NCBI GenBank assembly: GCA_033961575.1
Contig: CM066729.1
Location: forward strand, 99,265,001-99,329,000
DNA: 64,000 nucleotides
Reading direction: 5' to 3'
Source: Aselliscus stoliczkanus
Lineage: Eukaryota; Chordata; Mammalia; Chiroptera; Hipposideridae
A program made the translations under genes and the position numbers. Numbering within the stretch: the first letter of the stretch is position 1; each line of letters starts with the position of its first letter. A model generated the notes under the pieces. The model was not told the origin of the DNA, searched no databases, and worked only from the letters and a program-made list of their open reading frames with translations. Below are positions 22,889 to 34,150 of the stretch, piece after piece.

Positions 22889-23479
22889 CTTTTAATGATT
22901 GCCCCACGACCAATATTTATTTTAAAATCAAATACCCATAAGTAATGATTTTCTATGTAGAGACCGTCCCATAAAATTTTTCAGTCTCAATGTACTTAGG
23001 AATTATTATACCCCAATTCCTTCTCATAGTTGTAGACACTGTGGTACTTGGGCATCTTTGTCTGCATCCATTTGTTAGGGCTGTTTTATTTCAGCAAATG
23101 CCAAAGTAAAAAGCCAACCATTTTTAAGCATAGTGCCAAGCTAGAACACTGAACCACTCCAGGCAATCCAAGCCTGAGAACTAAGTACCAATTGAAAAAA
23201 TCTTGTTCGCTTGATCTGATTCAAACCCCATTGTTCTCACTTGGATTTATTACACTATTGAATTGGTTGATACATCTTTTTGCTTACTAACTCCACGGAA
23301 AGTCCCCACAGCTTTCCTTGTACTCTATCAATGCTTTCTAATGTACAGCAGGCCACCAATTTTCAAGTGCATACCTCTTTTATATGTCCAATAAGTTTAG
23401 TTCTGCCTCTCCTGTATAAAGAGACAGAATAGTCTTCAAAATGAATTACAGTACAAAATATAATTCAAGAAGCATTTCA
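22889..23479. other. Unassigned spacer
   Basis: No gene or repeat recognised. Confidence 0.4.
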
Positions 23480-23835
23480 AAACTACAGTGACCTATCACG
23501 TCACACCTGTTAGAATGCATTACCAAAAAGATAAGAAATAACAAGGATTGATGAGGATATAAAAAAAGGAAACCCTCTTGCATTGTGGGTGGCAATGTAA
23601 ATTGTTGTAGCCACTATGGAAAATGGTATGGAGATTCCCACACACCCCAAAAAAAAAATTAAAAATAGAACTACCACATGACCCAGCAATCCTACTTCCA
23701 GGAATTTATCCCAAAGGAAAATAAAACAATAATTTAAGAAGATATTTGCATCCCCATGTTCACTGCAGTATTATTTACAATAGCAACACATGAGAATAAT
23801 CTAAGTTGTTTGGATGGATAAATAGACGAAGAAAT

Positions 23836-23848
<13 letters not shown>

Positions 23849-23902
<54 letters not shown>
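23849..23902. repeat. (TA)n microsatellite
   Basis: About 27 TA units preceded by a short TG run, inside the L1. Long TA tracts can extrude as cruciforms and are unstable. Confidence 0.95.
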
Positions 23903-23907
<5 letters not shown>

Positions 23908-24320
23908 AGCCATAAAAAGAGGAAATCTTGACATTTACAGCAACATGGTCAGATCTTGAGGGCATCAAGCTAAGTAAAAAAAGACTGAGAAAGACAAATA
24001 CCATGTGATCTCACTTTTATGTGGAATCTAAATTAAACAAACAAAAAAATGAACTCAGAGATAAGAACAGATTGATGGTTGCCAAAGTGGGGAGGCAGGG
24101 TGTGTCAAAATTGGAAGAAGGTGATTAAAATGTATAAACTTCCAGTTATAAAATAAGTCCTGGGGATGTAATGTGCAGCATGGCATGGTGACTATAGTTA
24201 ATACATATTGTATATTTGAAGACAGTAAATTTTAAGTTTTCATCACAAGAAAAATAATATAATTGTGTGTGGTGATGGATGTTAACAAGACTTTTTTTTT
24301 GGTGATCATTGCTATACATA

Positions 24321-24558
24321 CAGAGAGTGCCAGAAAAATGTATACACATTTTAAGAAAGTAAAAAACTTTCTTACAATTGTAATACTCAATATATACCAA
24401 TAACAAAAGATGAATATAAGTTACATTTGACTTCTGCAATTACAAGAGCTGCTCAAAGTGGTTACCATCAGCGTCCAGACACTTCTGATTACAGCAAACT
24501 ACTGCTTGAGTAACGTTGACCAAAGTGTCATTTGTGTACATTTTTTGGGCACCCCCAG
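24321..24558 (-). mobile_element. Internally deleted mariner transposon
   Basis: Sister of 18,333 and 32,935. Left end GAGAGTGCCAGAAAAATGTA, right end near TTTTTTGGGCACCCCCAG, with TA at the left flank; the right flank has turned into TG/TA repeats. The minus strand keeps the transposase C-terminal tail (QAVVCCNQKCLDADG) in frame to its stop. It inserted into the older L1. Confidence 0.83.
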
Positions 24559-24668
24559 TGTGTGTGTGTGTGTGTGTATGTATATATATATATATATATG
24601 ACAAAAAAAATGTCATACACCTGAAACTAATGTAATGTTATTTGTCAATTTTACTTTAATTAAAAAGG

Positions 24669-25353
24669 ACATTACCTTTCAATTCTATAACCACGTGCCT
24701 TGACATTGTATTTGGATTTGCACTAAATTAGCATGTAAATAACATTTATTTTCACATAAATAAAAGAGTGAGCTGTTTATAATTTTAAAAAAACATTTGA
24801 TAAAATTCTGAGTTTTATCCAGCATATATACAAAGCAACATAAAATATGCTGTCGTTCACCTGGAGAAGTTTAAAACCTAGCTGTGACAGGGAGCCTTAG
24901 ATTGATGAAAAGGTCCATAACAGTTACTAAATCCTAGAAATATAAGCAAAGTCCTTTTGCATTTTAAGGATTGGAATCCTCTGCCTTGAGTTAAAAAAAA
25001 AACAAAACACACCAGAATAATGAACTACAAACCACTCTGCAGTAGCACATGACAGGCAGAAATGACATGAAATATGAACTCATAATCCCCCCACCCAGAG
25101 CTGGATTGTCAATAAATTGTAGGGGTTGATGAACAAGTAATATAATGGAAGGCACAACATTCCTGGGAATATTTAATTCTTCCACAGTGCTTTTTTATTC
25201 ATCCTGCCCACAGCTTCTACGGAGGAAATAACCAAGAATCCTTAATAAGCTGAAAACCTTATATAGTGTAATATTTTCACTCTTACAAGGATCCTCCTTG
25301 GTAGGAAAGACCATAAAAATTGTTTACATAAGTTAAAACCTATTTCAAACAGA
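24669..25353. other. Unassigned spacer
   Basis: No gene or named repeat recognised. Confidence 0.4.
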
Positions 25354-25467
25354 GGGCCGGCTGAGTGACGCGGTGGTTAAGCACTGGCTTGGGAAACCAG
25401 TGGCCCCGGTTCGGTCCCACATGTGAAGTCCAGTGACACTGCCCTCAAAAAAAAAACAAAAACAAAC
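25354..25467 (+). mobile_element. Short tRNA-derived SINE, long target duplication
   Basis: GGGCCGGCTGAGTGACGCGG head, CCCGGTTCGGTCCC, GTGACACTGCCCTC, then an A-rich tail. The 21-bp direct repeats at 25,333-25,353 and 25,468-25,488 (starting TTAAAACCTATTTC) are identical, so the insertion is recent. Confidence 0.96.
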
Positions 25468-25529
25468 TTAAAACCTATTTCAAACAGAATGGGCATTGGG
25501 GTTAACAACAGAAATTTTGTAGTTAGAAA

Positions 25530-25740
25530 AAAGTTGAGTTGCAATTAGAAATCTACCCCTTACCATGTGTGAATTTTGAAAATTCACTTAGCTGGGCTCT
25601 GTCATTTTACCTCATCTACGAAATGGGGATCTTACCCTCAACCTCAAAGGGCTTCTGTGAGGATTAAATATATCTGCATTTAACCTGCTTCTGAATGCAT
25701 AAGTCATCTACTTGCCAGTATAAAAGCATTCTTGAACCAA
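25530..25740 (+). mobile_element. MIR SINE
   Basis: TTTACCTCATCTACGAAATG, then GGGATCTTACC, CTTCTGTGAGGATTAAATA and TATCTGCATTTAACC follow the MIR consensus core and 3' half. Confidence 0.65.
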
Positions 25741-26590
25741 TAATATGGCAGTCGCACAACAGGCACAATTAACCAAAGAAATGTTCCTCAAAAGAAAAGA
25801 TGATCATGATCTTTCTCACTTAAAACAGATACACAAATTTAAAATTTGTAAAACAATTATTTGTAAACAGACATGTTTGTAAGAACAAAATGCACTGTGT
25901 AATTTTTAATATCTGAAGTGAATTTACCGGCTTTATAGAGCTATGTGCCCCCAATATCTGATTTACTTAAGAAGGCCCCCAAAGTGACTCTGGAAGAATC
26001 CATGGTTGATTTCACATTATCAATCCTTGATATAAGCTACAGCAAAGAAACTAAGTGCAGTTCAGAAATATCAACTAGCAGCAATTATTCAAGATATCCT
26101 TAAAATTATTGGAACATTTAAATAGCTCTGACAGAGTAAAATTTATCAAGAGTCAGTTGATTTGAGTCACCCATACTTTCCCCTTTGAGCTGAGCCTATC
26201 ATATTTAAGGCCTGATTTTTTGAATGCAAAATGACATCCTAGACCAAAAATAAAGAATATTTTAAAATAAAAGTCAAACTACATGGTTAGAGTAATCATG
26301 AAATGACATTTTTAAGAATTCATATTTAAAAATCAATTTCAATGCTTCTGACCCTAATCCCATCCTTTTCTCAACCTGCTTATTGCCCATTTTCCTTGTC
26401 ATGTCTCTCCATGCACTTCCCCCACTACTTCTCTTTTCCACCCAACACCCACACAGCAAAATATCTCCCAGCCCGGAAAAAGCCAGCCCAAGGCAGTACA
26501 CTGCAGTGATGTCAACCTACACCCTAGTACCAGGCTGCTTGGATGTCATTTTTATTACCATGATTCCTAGAGCTATGTGATTTGGGAAGA
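25741..26590. other. Unassigned intergenic DNA
   Basis: No gene recognised. The end, 26,560-26,599, together with 27,068-27,110, looks like a MIR split by the L1 insertion listed next. Confidence 0.45.
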
Positions 26591-26599
26591 TTACTTAGG

Positions 26600-27067
26600 G
26601 TGTTTTTATTTTTTTTTTAATTCTTTTATTGTGAAATAAACATTTTTTTAAACAAAATTAGTTTCAGGTATAAAACACAGTGCAATAGTTATACTTTTTA
26701 CCCCTCAAAGTGAAAACCTCCCTCCCCCAGTTTGCCACCCCACTCCTCCCCCCCATATCATACATATCTATTACAATTCCTTTGACTCCCTTCCACAGTA
26801 TACTCCACATCCCGTGACTATCTATATATTAAATTACAGTTGACATACAGTATTACACATCAGTTTCAGGTATACAGTGCAGTGATCAAGCCTCTACTCC
26901 ATCCATGAGGTGGTCTCCCTAACAAGACATGTGACTATCTGACACACCACAAAGTTTTTACAACATTATTATATTCCCCGAACTGTCTTTCATATCCCTA
27001 TGCCAATATTGTAGTTACCTATTCACGCTGTCCAATCCCTTCCTCTTCTCCCTCATCCCCACCCTGG
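26600..27067 (-). mobile_element. 5'-truncated LINE-1 3' end
   Basis: Nearly the same sequence as 61,620-62,040: AGTTTCAGGTATAAAACACA, AAAGTGAAAACCTCCCTCC, AGTGATCAAGCCTCTACTCC, CACAAAGTTTTTACAACATT and GTCCAATCCCTTCC. The minus strand ends in an A-rich tail. Target duplication TTACTTAGG lies at 26,591-26,599 and 27,068-27,076. Because only the 3' UTR is present, it may derive from a full L1 or from the ORF1-only element at the right end. Confidence 0.85.
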
Positions 27068-27289
27068 TTACTTAGGATTTTTGTGGCCTCAGTTTTCTGG
27101 GGATAGTACAAGTTTCTACTTTCAATAGACAGGAAAAAAAAAAAAAGGATAGATACTTGTATGCATGCAAGCAAGCACACACACACACACACAATATGTA
27201 TCCTTACCCTTAAAAAGGTAAATAATATTTAGTACTATTAAATACCATAGCAGTGTCAGTCATTATCATAGATACTAACACAATTTATT

Positions 27290-27785
27290 TTTGGACATAT
27301 GGTTTGTCTCAGTCAGTTTGAGCTGCTAAACAACTTACCATTTACTGGGTGGCTTTAAAAAAAAATTCATTTCGGGCCGGCCAAGTGGCGCGGTGGTTAA
27401 GCGCTGGCTTCGGAAGCCAGTGGCCCTGGTTCGGGTCCCACATATGAGGGCCATCAACATATGACACTGCCCTCAAATAAATAAATAAATAAAAAATTTT
27501 TTAAAAATTCATTTCTCACAGCGCTAAAGGCTGGGAAGTACACAATCAAGTTGTCTGCAGATAATTGTCTGGTGAGAGCCAGCTTCCTGGTTCACAGAGG
27601 GCCTCACATGGCAGAGGAAGCAAGTTCTCTCTTGTCTCTTCTTAAAAGGGCACTAATTCCATTTCGATGGCTCCACTCTCATGACCTAATAACCTCTCAA
27701 AGGTCTCACATCCTAATTCCTACTGGGGCTGGGATTTCAACATATGAATTTAGGGGGACACAAACATGCAGTCCATTGCAATGGT
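27290..27785 (-). mobile_element. ERVL-MaLR LTR (MST type) carrying a SINE
   Basis: The plus strand reads TTGAGCTGCTAAACAACTTA, CATTTACTGGGTGGC, then after the SINE TTCATTTCTCACAGCGC, GGCTGGGAAGTACACAATC, CTTCCTGGTTCACAGAGGG, CTCACATGGCAGAGG and TTTCAACATATGAATTTAGG. This is the reverse complement of the MST-type LTR in the right order. It is a solo LTR with no retroviral gene. Confidence 0.85.
27374..27502 (+). mobile_element. Short tRNA-derived SINE
   Basis: GGGCCGGCCAAGTGGCGCGG head to GACACTGCCCTC, with a (TAAA)n tail. A 13-bp target duplication, AAAAATTCATTTC, lies at 27,361-27,373 and 27,503-27,515. The 3' part has a small internal duplication (CATATGAGGGCC and CAACATATGACACTG). Confidence 0.95.
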
Positions 27786-28666
27786 CTAATTCTCATTAAG
27801 GTATGGTTTCACCCTTCAGGAACTTAGGAGCCTAGGGTTTTAGGGTTTGTTTAGAGTTGGCTCTAAAAGGTACAATTTTAAATTTGTGCCAAACGGCATC
27901 AATTTTAGATTCCTGATTCAGCAGCTAGTTATATTGGACTGTAATTAAAAAATAAACATATGCACACAAAATATTGGTCTGTCAAACCATACATTGTAAA
28001 GAAATCACCAAGATACTACTCTAAAACATGTCCTGACTACAAAGTCGAGATAAAAACATCTCGTCACCCAAGAATATCTACATTAGGACATCCAGTCTGC
28101 TGAGCTTTTCTGGGAAACTCTAGATAAGGGAATTAATGTGCGCAAATAAACTCAATTCTCTTTATTGTCATTCAAAGCATTTCAACTCAACTCTCTTTAT
28201 TGTAATTCAAAGCATTTAACTAGGTCATTCTATTAGTTAACAGTTTTAAGTGCCTTCCTAGAATCATGCACTGCAGTTCATTTAAGTACTTTCCTAAAAT
28301 CTACATCGACTCAGAAATAGGAGGGAAATACAAAAAACAACCTGATCCATTTAACTAGTCTTTTCAAAGACACTCTCAAAGGCACCTGTTAACAATCAGC
28401 CAATAAAAAGTAATATCAAGTCTGTAATGGTTTCTGAAACACGAGCTTGAATTTTACCACTTGCAGAAAGAAAAAAAAACACCTGTTAACTCCAGGCTAC
28501 TTTATGAGATTTGGATTTAATAAAGTCATTAAAAAGAGGGCTCATAACAATTCATGCCATCTATAAACTTGACCCAGAAAAAGTTCTTTACCAAAATGAA
28601 TGATTTTTTTTTCACGTATATAATCTTACATTGCCCAAACATAGACAAAATATAGATTGCTAAATT

Positions 28667-28670
<4 letters not shown>
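27786..28670. other. Unique AT-rich DNA
   Basis: No gene. Contains the 35-bp tandem duplication at 28,151-28,220. Confidence 0.45.
28151..28220. repeat. 35-bp tandem duplication (2 copies)
   Basis: CTCAATTCTCTTTATTGTC and CTCAACTCTCTTTATTGTA start the two copies at 28,151 and 28,186; both end ATTCAAAGCATTT. Confidence 0.85.

Positions 28671-28736
<66 letters not shown>
28671..28736. repeat. (CT)n microsatellite
   Basis: Thirty-three CT units. The minus-strand frame of alternating R and E across it is an artefact of the repeat. Confidence 0.98.
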
Positions 28737-28738
<2 letters not shown>

Positions 28739-29895
28739 TGCTCTGTCTGTTTCTCTCTTAAAATTCCAAGAACTGAACAATATGACCAGAAAAGTTAATA
28801 GAATTAAGGATAAATTCTTCAACTTGGTATTAGAAACCCACACACCTACCTTTCTAGTTTGAACACTCACTTCTACCCACCAGACATTACAAACTAATTG
28901 CATCTTTCCTGAAAATTATCTATTTTGTTTCCCTGAGTTAAAAGTGACTGCAATAGCTTAGTGCCCAAAATACAGTTAAGTGCAGAAGGGACAGTTATAT
29001 GATTGGCTTAAAAATGACTCGCTATTCCATTATTGAAGTAAATATTAATGAATACAATTTATACATAAAATATATTACATATATAAATAAAATACTTCTA
29101 ATGATTGTATAATTCCTTATGCTTAAAAAATATAAAGAAGGCTATACACCTAAATGTTAAAGACATTCTTTTGGTACTGGGATTTAAAAGTGTTTAAAAA
29201 ATTCTCTCTCTCTCTGTCTCGCTCTCGCTCTCGCTCTTTCTCTCTCTCTCCCTCCCTTCCTCTCTTTCTATGTATGTCTATCTTTCTCTTCTTCTTTGTT
29301 CTTACTGCCTATATTTTCTAAAAATAGCATATATTAATAAAATAATTAAAGGGATTTACAGTTTAATTCAGAACCCAACACAAGCTAAGAAAAAGCTCTT
29401 AACAGTTTTCTCCATTCAAGACAACTCAGAGCCCTAAAATATTATATACTGCATTAAGAAAATAAATAAATAAATAAATAATAAATCTTAAAAAATAAAT
29501 GCAGTTTATAAACTAACTCCAACTTATTACCAACAAATATTTTATGAATAATACTGACATTCATAGGCATTTATTTATAGATAAATATCAAGCATATATG
29601 CATTGCCTAAAGGTGGACTTATATATTTGCCAAATGGTGTGGAAACTAAATTCACAGGGGTACATGAAGAGATTTGTTTTTCAGGATATTTTAGAGAAAG
29701 TGACTAACTGTATTCTCACCTAGATTCCCTATCTCCAACCTGGGCTGTGAGACAAAAGATGGACAAGGTCGGCTAGATAACAGTAGGTGCTATGATAGAA
29801 TACCTAAAGTGGGGATTGCTATAGGGATGCCTTTCCACTCCTCTGTAGAAACTAATACCTTTGATTATTACTCTCAGATATGATTTGTTTATACT
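28737..29895. other. AT-rich DNA with CT-rich and TAAA repeats
   Basis: No gene. A degenerate CT-rich tract lies at about 29,205-29,262 and a (TAAA)n run at about 29,458-29,482. Confidence 0.5.
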
Positions 29896-30301
29896 TTTTT
29901 TTAACATTTTTTTATTGGGGAATTGGGGGAGGAGAACAGCATTGGGAAATCAGGGAAGTTGCTGCCCTTTTGTTCTTCAGTCTAGTTGTGGAGGACATTG
30001 CTTTACTGGCCCATGTTGGTATTATCATTGCGCTCTTCCTGGCTGAGGCAGTCACTCACCAGCCATTGGACGGCCAATCACAGCGGCTCATGAAAGTGCA
30101 CACCCACTGCAGGCCAGGCCCATTGCAGCCTACACCTTTGCCAGTGAATCACAGGACCCCAGCTCCAGGTCGAGCTGTTGTTCACCATCTTAGCATAGAG
30201 GGCAGTCTCACTGGCCCACATGTGGGATCCGAACCCGGGCCCTGCTGCTCAGAGCTGTCATCCCAAGCCAACTCCTAACCAATGTGCCACTTGGCCAGCC
30301 C
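29896..30301 (-). mobile_element. Long tRNA-derived SINE with AATAAA
   Basis: Minus strand: GGGCTGGCCAAGTGGCAC head, the body as in the copy at 7452, and CCCCAATAAAAAAATG at the end, so AATAAA is kept but the TCTTT motif is lost. Target duplications are unclear. The 132-codon plus-strand frame across it is repeat-derived. Confidence 0.9.
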
Positions 30302-31455
30302 TATTTACGTACATTTTCATGAAGAGCGTTTGCACTGTGTAGATTTGTATATTTTGTAGTTTGAATTTTACAGACTATCTTGATTGGTGGGTTCCAACAG
30401 ATGAATAGGCCATAATCAATTTCACTAACTAAGGCTTTTGGTCACCTATAATTTTCCCAATATGCATTGATGGATTACCTTTTGGATGAAGGGACAGATC
30501 ATTTTCTTTTTCAGACACATAATTTATATCTGTAGTAACGCTAAATATTTTCATTAACAAACCAGATACTCTAATAATACGGGTACTACTCACACAGTCA
30601 GCTCTTTTCTGAAATTCAGAGGTGTCATACCTTTAAATGTCTTCTAAATATTTGCAATCAGAATATCTTAACATATATTTATATGTAATCTAAATTTGAC
30701 AGTGTTTTCTCAATAAATTCACTTTTATTATAGGCCTCAGAGACTGATCTCTCTACTCTCTTCAGAAAGAAGAGCTAAAAATAATTCTATTCATATGACC
30801 ACAGTATTACAGAATAACTTGACCAGACAAGTGTGTTCCTTTTCTTTGTTTACCTAATGATATAAAGCAAAATTGACAATATTAAAACAAATGGTATGGT
30901 GTATGTTTGCTGACTAATTGTAAGATTTAAACTATCCTCATTGGCTGGTGACAAACTGATATAACTGAGATACTCAACAACAGCAATCTAATCATGGCAG
31001 ATTCTAATAGGATGGTTGTGTCCAAAGGATATTTTGCACTGCAGGGGTGGAATGTGTGTGTAAGGGGGGTGGGCAGGGGGGGAAGTGAAGAGGGAGGAAC
31101 TTAATAGATATCCACACCTGCAGACAGATACAAGTGTTTAAGGAAAATAAATTTAAAATCAATAATTCTGCATAACTATGCTCAATCAGTCTCTACTGGC
31201 CACAGAAACTTCTACAATAATAATATGGTAATACATAATAATGTTCAAGATCAAAGTATTTCAATAGTTACTCTTTTGTCACTACATCGTCATTGGAAGG
31301 TGATGAGTAGGCTCTTAGTAACCTGAGTATTTCAAAGATGAAATGACTCAGAAACATAGCAAGAAATAAATTGATTTAAAGTGAATAACATACTGCCTCA
31401 CTTTAGAGTTTTGATTCACTCTTCTATAATTTTCCTAAAAATTATGAATATTTTC
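30302..31455. other. Unique AT-rich DNA
   Basis: No gene or named repeat. A G-rich patch lies at 31,040-31,085 (GGGGTGGGCAGGGGGGGAAG). Confidence 0.45.
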
Positions 31456-31566
31456 TTTTTTTTTTTTTTTTTTGAGAGCAGTGTCACTGGCCCTCATATG
31501 TAGGACCCGAACCGGGGCTGCTGGCTTCCCAAGCCAGTGCTTAACCACCACGCCACTCTGCCAGCC
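31456..31566 (-). mobile_element. Short tRNA-derived SINE
   Basis: Minus strand: GGGCTGGCAGAGTGGCGTGG head to GTGACACTGCTCTC plus an A-tail. The flanking duplication is imperfect (ATATTTTCT versus ATATGTTTTCT). Confidence 0.9.
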
Positions 31567-32934
31567 CATATGTTTTCTGTTTGAATGGTATTTGAAAAAG
31601 CACTACCTATTATCATCATTTAGGCTATAGAAATGCAGATAGTAACCCAGAAAGTAGATGAAACATTCCTCAGAATTTTAACTTGGGTACAGATGCATGA
31701 AATTGAGGATGGGAAAACATTTTTTTTTTTAAGTTTCTAATATAATTTTAAAATCACATTGTTAGACTTGAAAATACACAGTTTTCTTGATTATTAGGAC
31801 GTCCAGAGGATAAGTTATTGCAGAATGATTTCTTAGTAGTTGAAATTTTCAGCATGCTTCCAAATGAATTGGAGGAATAAAAACGCGTTGTGAATATTAG
31901 CAAATTATAGCACTTTCAAAGCTATGCCTCATTCATGCCTTGAAGAAGTTAAAACAATCTATGTAAAATATAAATAATCTAACAAAATTATGGTGAAACA
32001 AACTTGAATGGTAGATTAATGTATCATGAAACACATGTTAAATTCCTTTAAAAATTCTAATTAGATAATTTAGTGAACTGTTAATAACAATTAAACTCTC
32101 ATAAAGGAAGAATTATATTGTATTATATTCTATTACAATTAGATCCTTTCCAGAACTTACCCTGATATCATTTATGGTAAGATTCCAGAAAAACTGGTTA
32201 GGTTGACTAACTATGATAACAAGTAATTAGTATCAAGTTAGACCTTGGACATTTTGTTAGTCCACATATATCTAAAATATGATGAAAATCAAATGTGACA
32301 ATAAAATACATGTGAAGCTTGAATTTAATAGCTGAATTAGACCACCTCATATTTTTACTCTTTCTAATTCCGCTGGTCTCCTAAAGCATAAATCTCCTTC
32401 TACTCCCTCCAAAACGTTCAATTTTTAATAAAGTAACATCTGGTTTGGGGATGAAGCTATGTTACCTGCTGTTCCCCCACCCCTCTGGGAAACTGAAAAA
32501 AATAAGCAGTTTTTCAACATCATTTTTGTTATCCTAGTAACAGCTGTGGTTTTCAAAGGGATAAAGCAGGAGAAATTAAAAATGAGAGTTCTTGAACACT
32601 ATGTGTGGCAAGTACTGTGATATATACTAAATGTCATTAAAATTAATCTATCCGAATAGATAATTAGACTGGCAATCCTACATGGTGGAGAAGAGAGCAA
32701 ATGTTGGATTATGTGGTAAACTATTTCAATACATACAAATAAATTAAAATAGGAAGATAAACCATTAAATAAATTTGTTTCTCAATAGTTTGATTTTGTA
32801 CATGTAAATATCCTGTTAATACAAGAAATGGAGGGATATTGCGCCTATTTATGCAAGCAAGACTAAATAAATTTTAAATTGAATAATAGTTATTAGCAAA
32901 GAATTGGCATTGGTGTTAAAGATGGTGTAATATA
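31567..32934. other. Unique AT-rich DNA
   Basis: No gene or named repeat recognised. Confidence 0.45.
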
Positions 32935-33178
32935 CCAGAGGTGCCAAAAAAAAAATGTATACAAGTGGACACTTTGGTCAACGTTGCTCAAGCAGTAGTT
33001 CGCCATCATCAGAAGTGTCTGGACGCTGATGGGAACCATTTTGAGCACCTCTTGTAATTGCAGAAATCACAAGTGACTTGTATTCATCTTTTGTTATTGG
33101 TATATATTGAGTATTAGCATTTTAATACAGTTTTCCTTTCGTATGTAAAATGTGTATACATTGTTTTGGCACCCTCTG
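32935..33178 (+). mobile_element. Internally deleted mariner transposon
   Basis: TA on both sides. The left end CCAGAGGTGCC and the reverse complement of the right end, CAGAGGGTGCC, match; both continue into ATGTATACA. On the plus strand from about 32,962 to the stop at 33,055-33,057 there is an open transposase C-terminal tail (NVAQAVVRHHQKCLDADG then NHFEHLL). All upstream coding sequence, including the catalytic residues, is missing. Confidence 0.88.
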
Positions 33179-33236
33179 TAGTGACAAGCTTGTTGATACC
33201 TGGATGTCAACACTGTTGTTGATATATCCATGCTCA

Positions 33237-33292
33237 CAGATAATGTGGAGCGGGGACCTTTTAACAGATAATGTGGTGCGGGGACATTTTAA
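33237..33292. repeat. 28-bp tandem duplication (2 copies)
   Basis: CAGATAATGTGGAGCGGGGA and CAGATAATGTGGTGCGGGGA begin the two copies at 33,237 and 33,265. Confidence 0.88.
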
Positions 33293-33729
33293 CTCAGGCT
33301 ATGAAAGCTATAACTATAATTATTAGAAACATTAATAACCTAAGCATTCTTGGTATGTTTATGGTTACTTTGAAAGACAGTTTAATATTTTTTAGTGTTA
33401 TTCAGAGAAATATTTTTTAGTTCATTCAGAGAAAGAAAAAACTGTCTATCCCAAGGTAAAAATGAATTAGAGAGTCACTTACGCTTTGCATTCTCGTAAC
33501 ATACATTTGTGAAATGTTGCCCAATAAAAGAATAGGAGAAGTAAAACTCTTCTGAATACAAAGTAGGAAACTGTGATCCGGGCTGTTATCCTCCTAACAA
33601 TTGGTATAGAAATATGTTTTCATTAGATTTTTTTAAATCGTAGTTCAATATTTCCATCTTCTTTTAACTGTGTGTTTCTTCTTTCCTTTATTATCCTTAA
33701 TGTATTCCATTGAGACTATCCTTTCACTT

Positions 33730-34150
33730 TAAGAAGTGGGAGGTGACCAGCCAACGGCATCTCCCTGGCAGAAGCCATTGCCGTGAAAACCTGCACACTA
33801 ATCAGAAGTGGGTCAAACGGTCCTCACATGAAAGCACCTAACAAGGTCCCCGAGGAAGCCCCTCTAAGTGGCAGCAGAGAAAAGCACGATTGCTTTTCTA
33901 TGAAAGACGGATGCTGGCTTCCATTGGCCCATCTTAAAGCACAGACGCCTGCTCCTTTGAAGTCGCTATAATCAAGGTTGCTTTTGAAAGTCTTATGGTG
34001 TTCGAAACAACTTCCCTGAGATTTGGGATCAGAAGCAGTTATGAGGGCTTGCTCTACAGAGAAAGACTGCACATAGAAAAACAACATTTTTCTCTTTGCC
34101 ACTTTCGTCAGATAAACACACCTGTGACCTTCATTTTTCAGCTTTTAATT
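33730..34150. promoter_or_regulatory. Candidate conserved noncoding element
   Basis: Balanced base composition, retained CpGs (CATTGCCGTGAAAACC, GAAGTCGCTATAATCAAG, CACTTTCGTCAGATAAAC), TCF-like CCTTTGAAG and a nuclear-receptor-like TGTGACCTTCA. It is non-repetitive. Frames on both strands (62 and 92 codons) overlap one another and show no domain. Regulatory role is inferred. Confidence 0.35.

Larger units (their letters stand above)
23480..24668 (+). mobile_element. Old LINE-1 3' end (5'-truncated)
   Basis: Contains the late ORF2/3'-UTR hallmarks in order: CCACTATGGAAAATGG, ACCCAGCAATCCTACTTCC, ACAATAGCAACACATGAG, TACCATGTGATCTCACTTTT, GATGGTTGCCAAAG and GTCATACACCTGAAACTAAT, then an A-rich tail. 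It is interrupted by a TA microsatellite and a mariner derivative. No ORF2 frame survives. Confidence 0.88.

Noticed and set aside
28529..28903. 124-codon frame rich in alternating R and E
   Set aside because: It is the reverse translation of a pure (CT)n microsatellite; no gene.
29205..29262. CRISPR-like spaced repeats
   Set aside because: Degenerate CT-rich simple repeat without constant spacers; the genome is mammalian.
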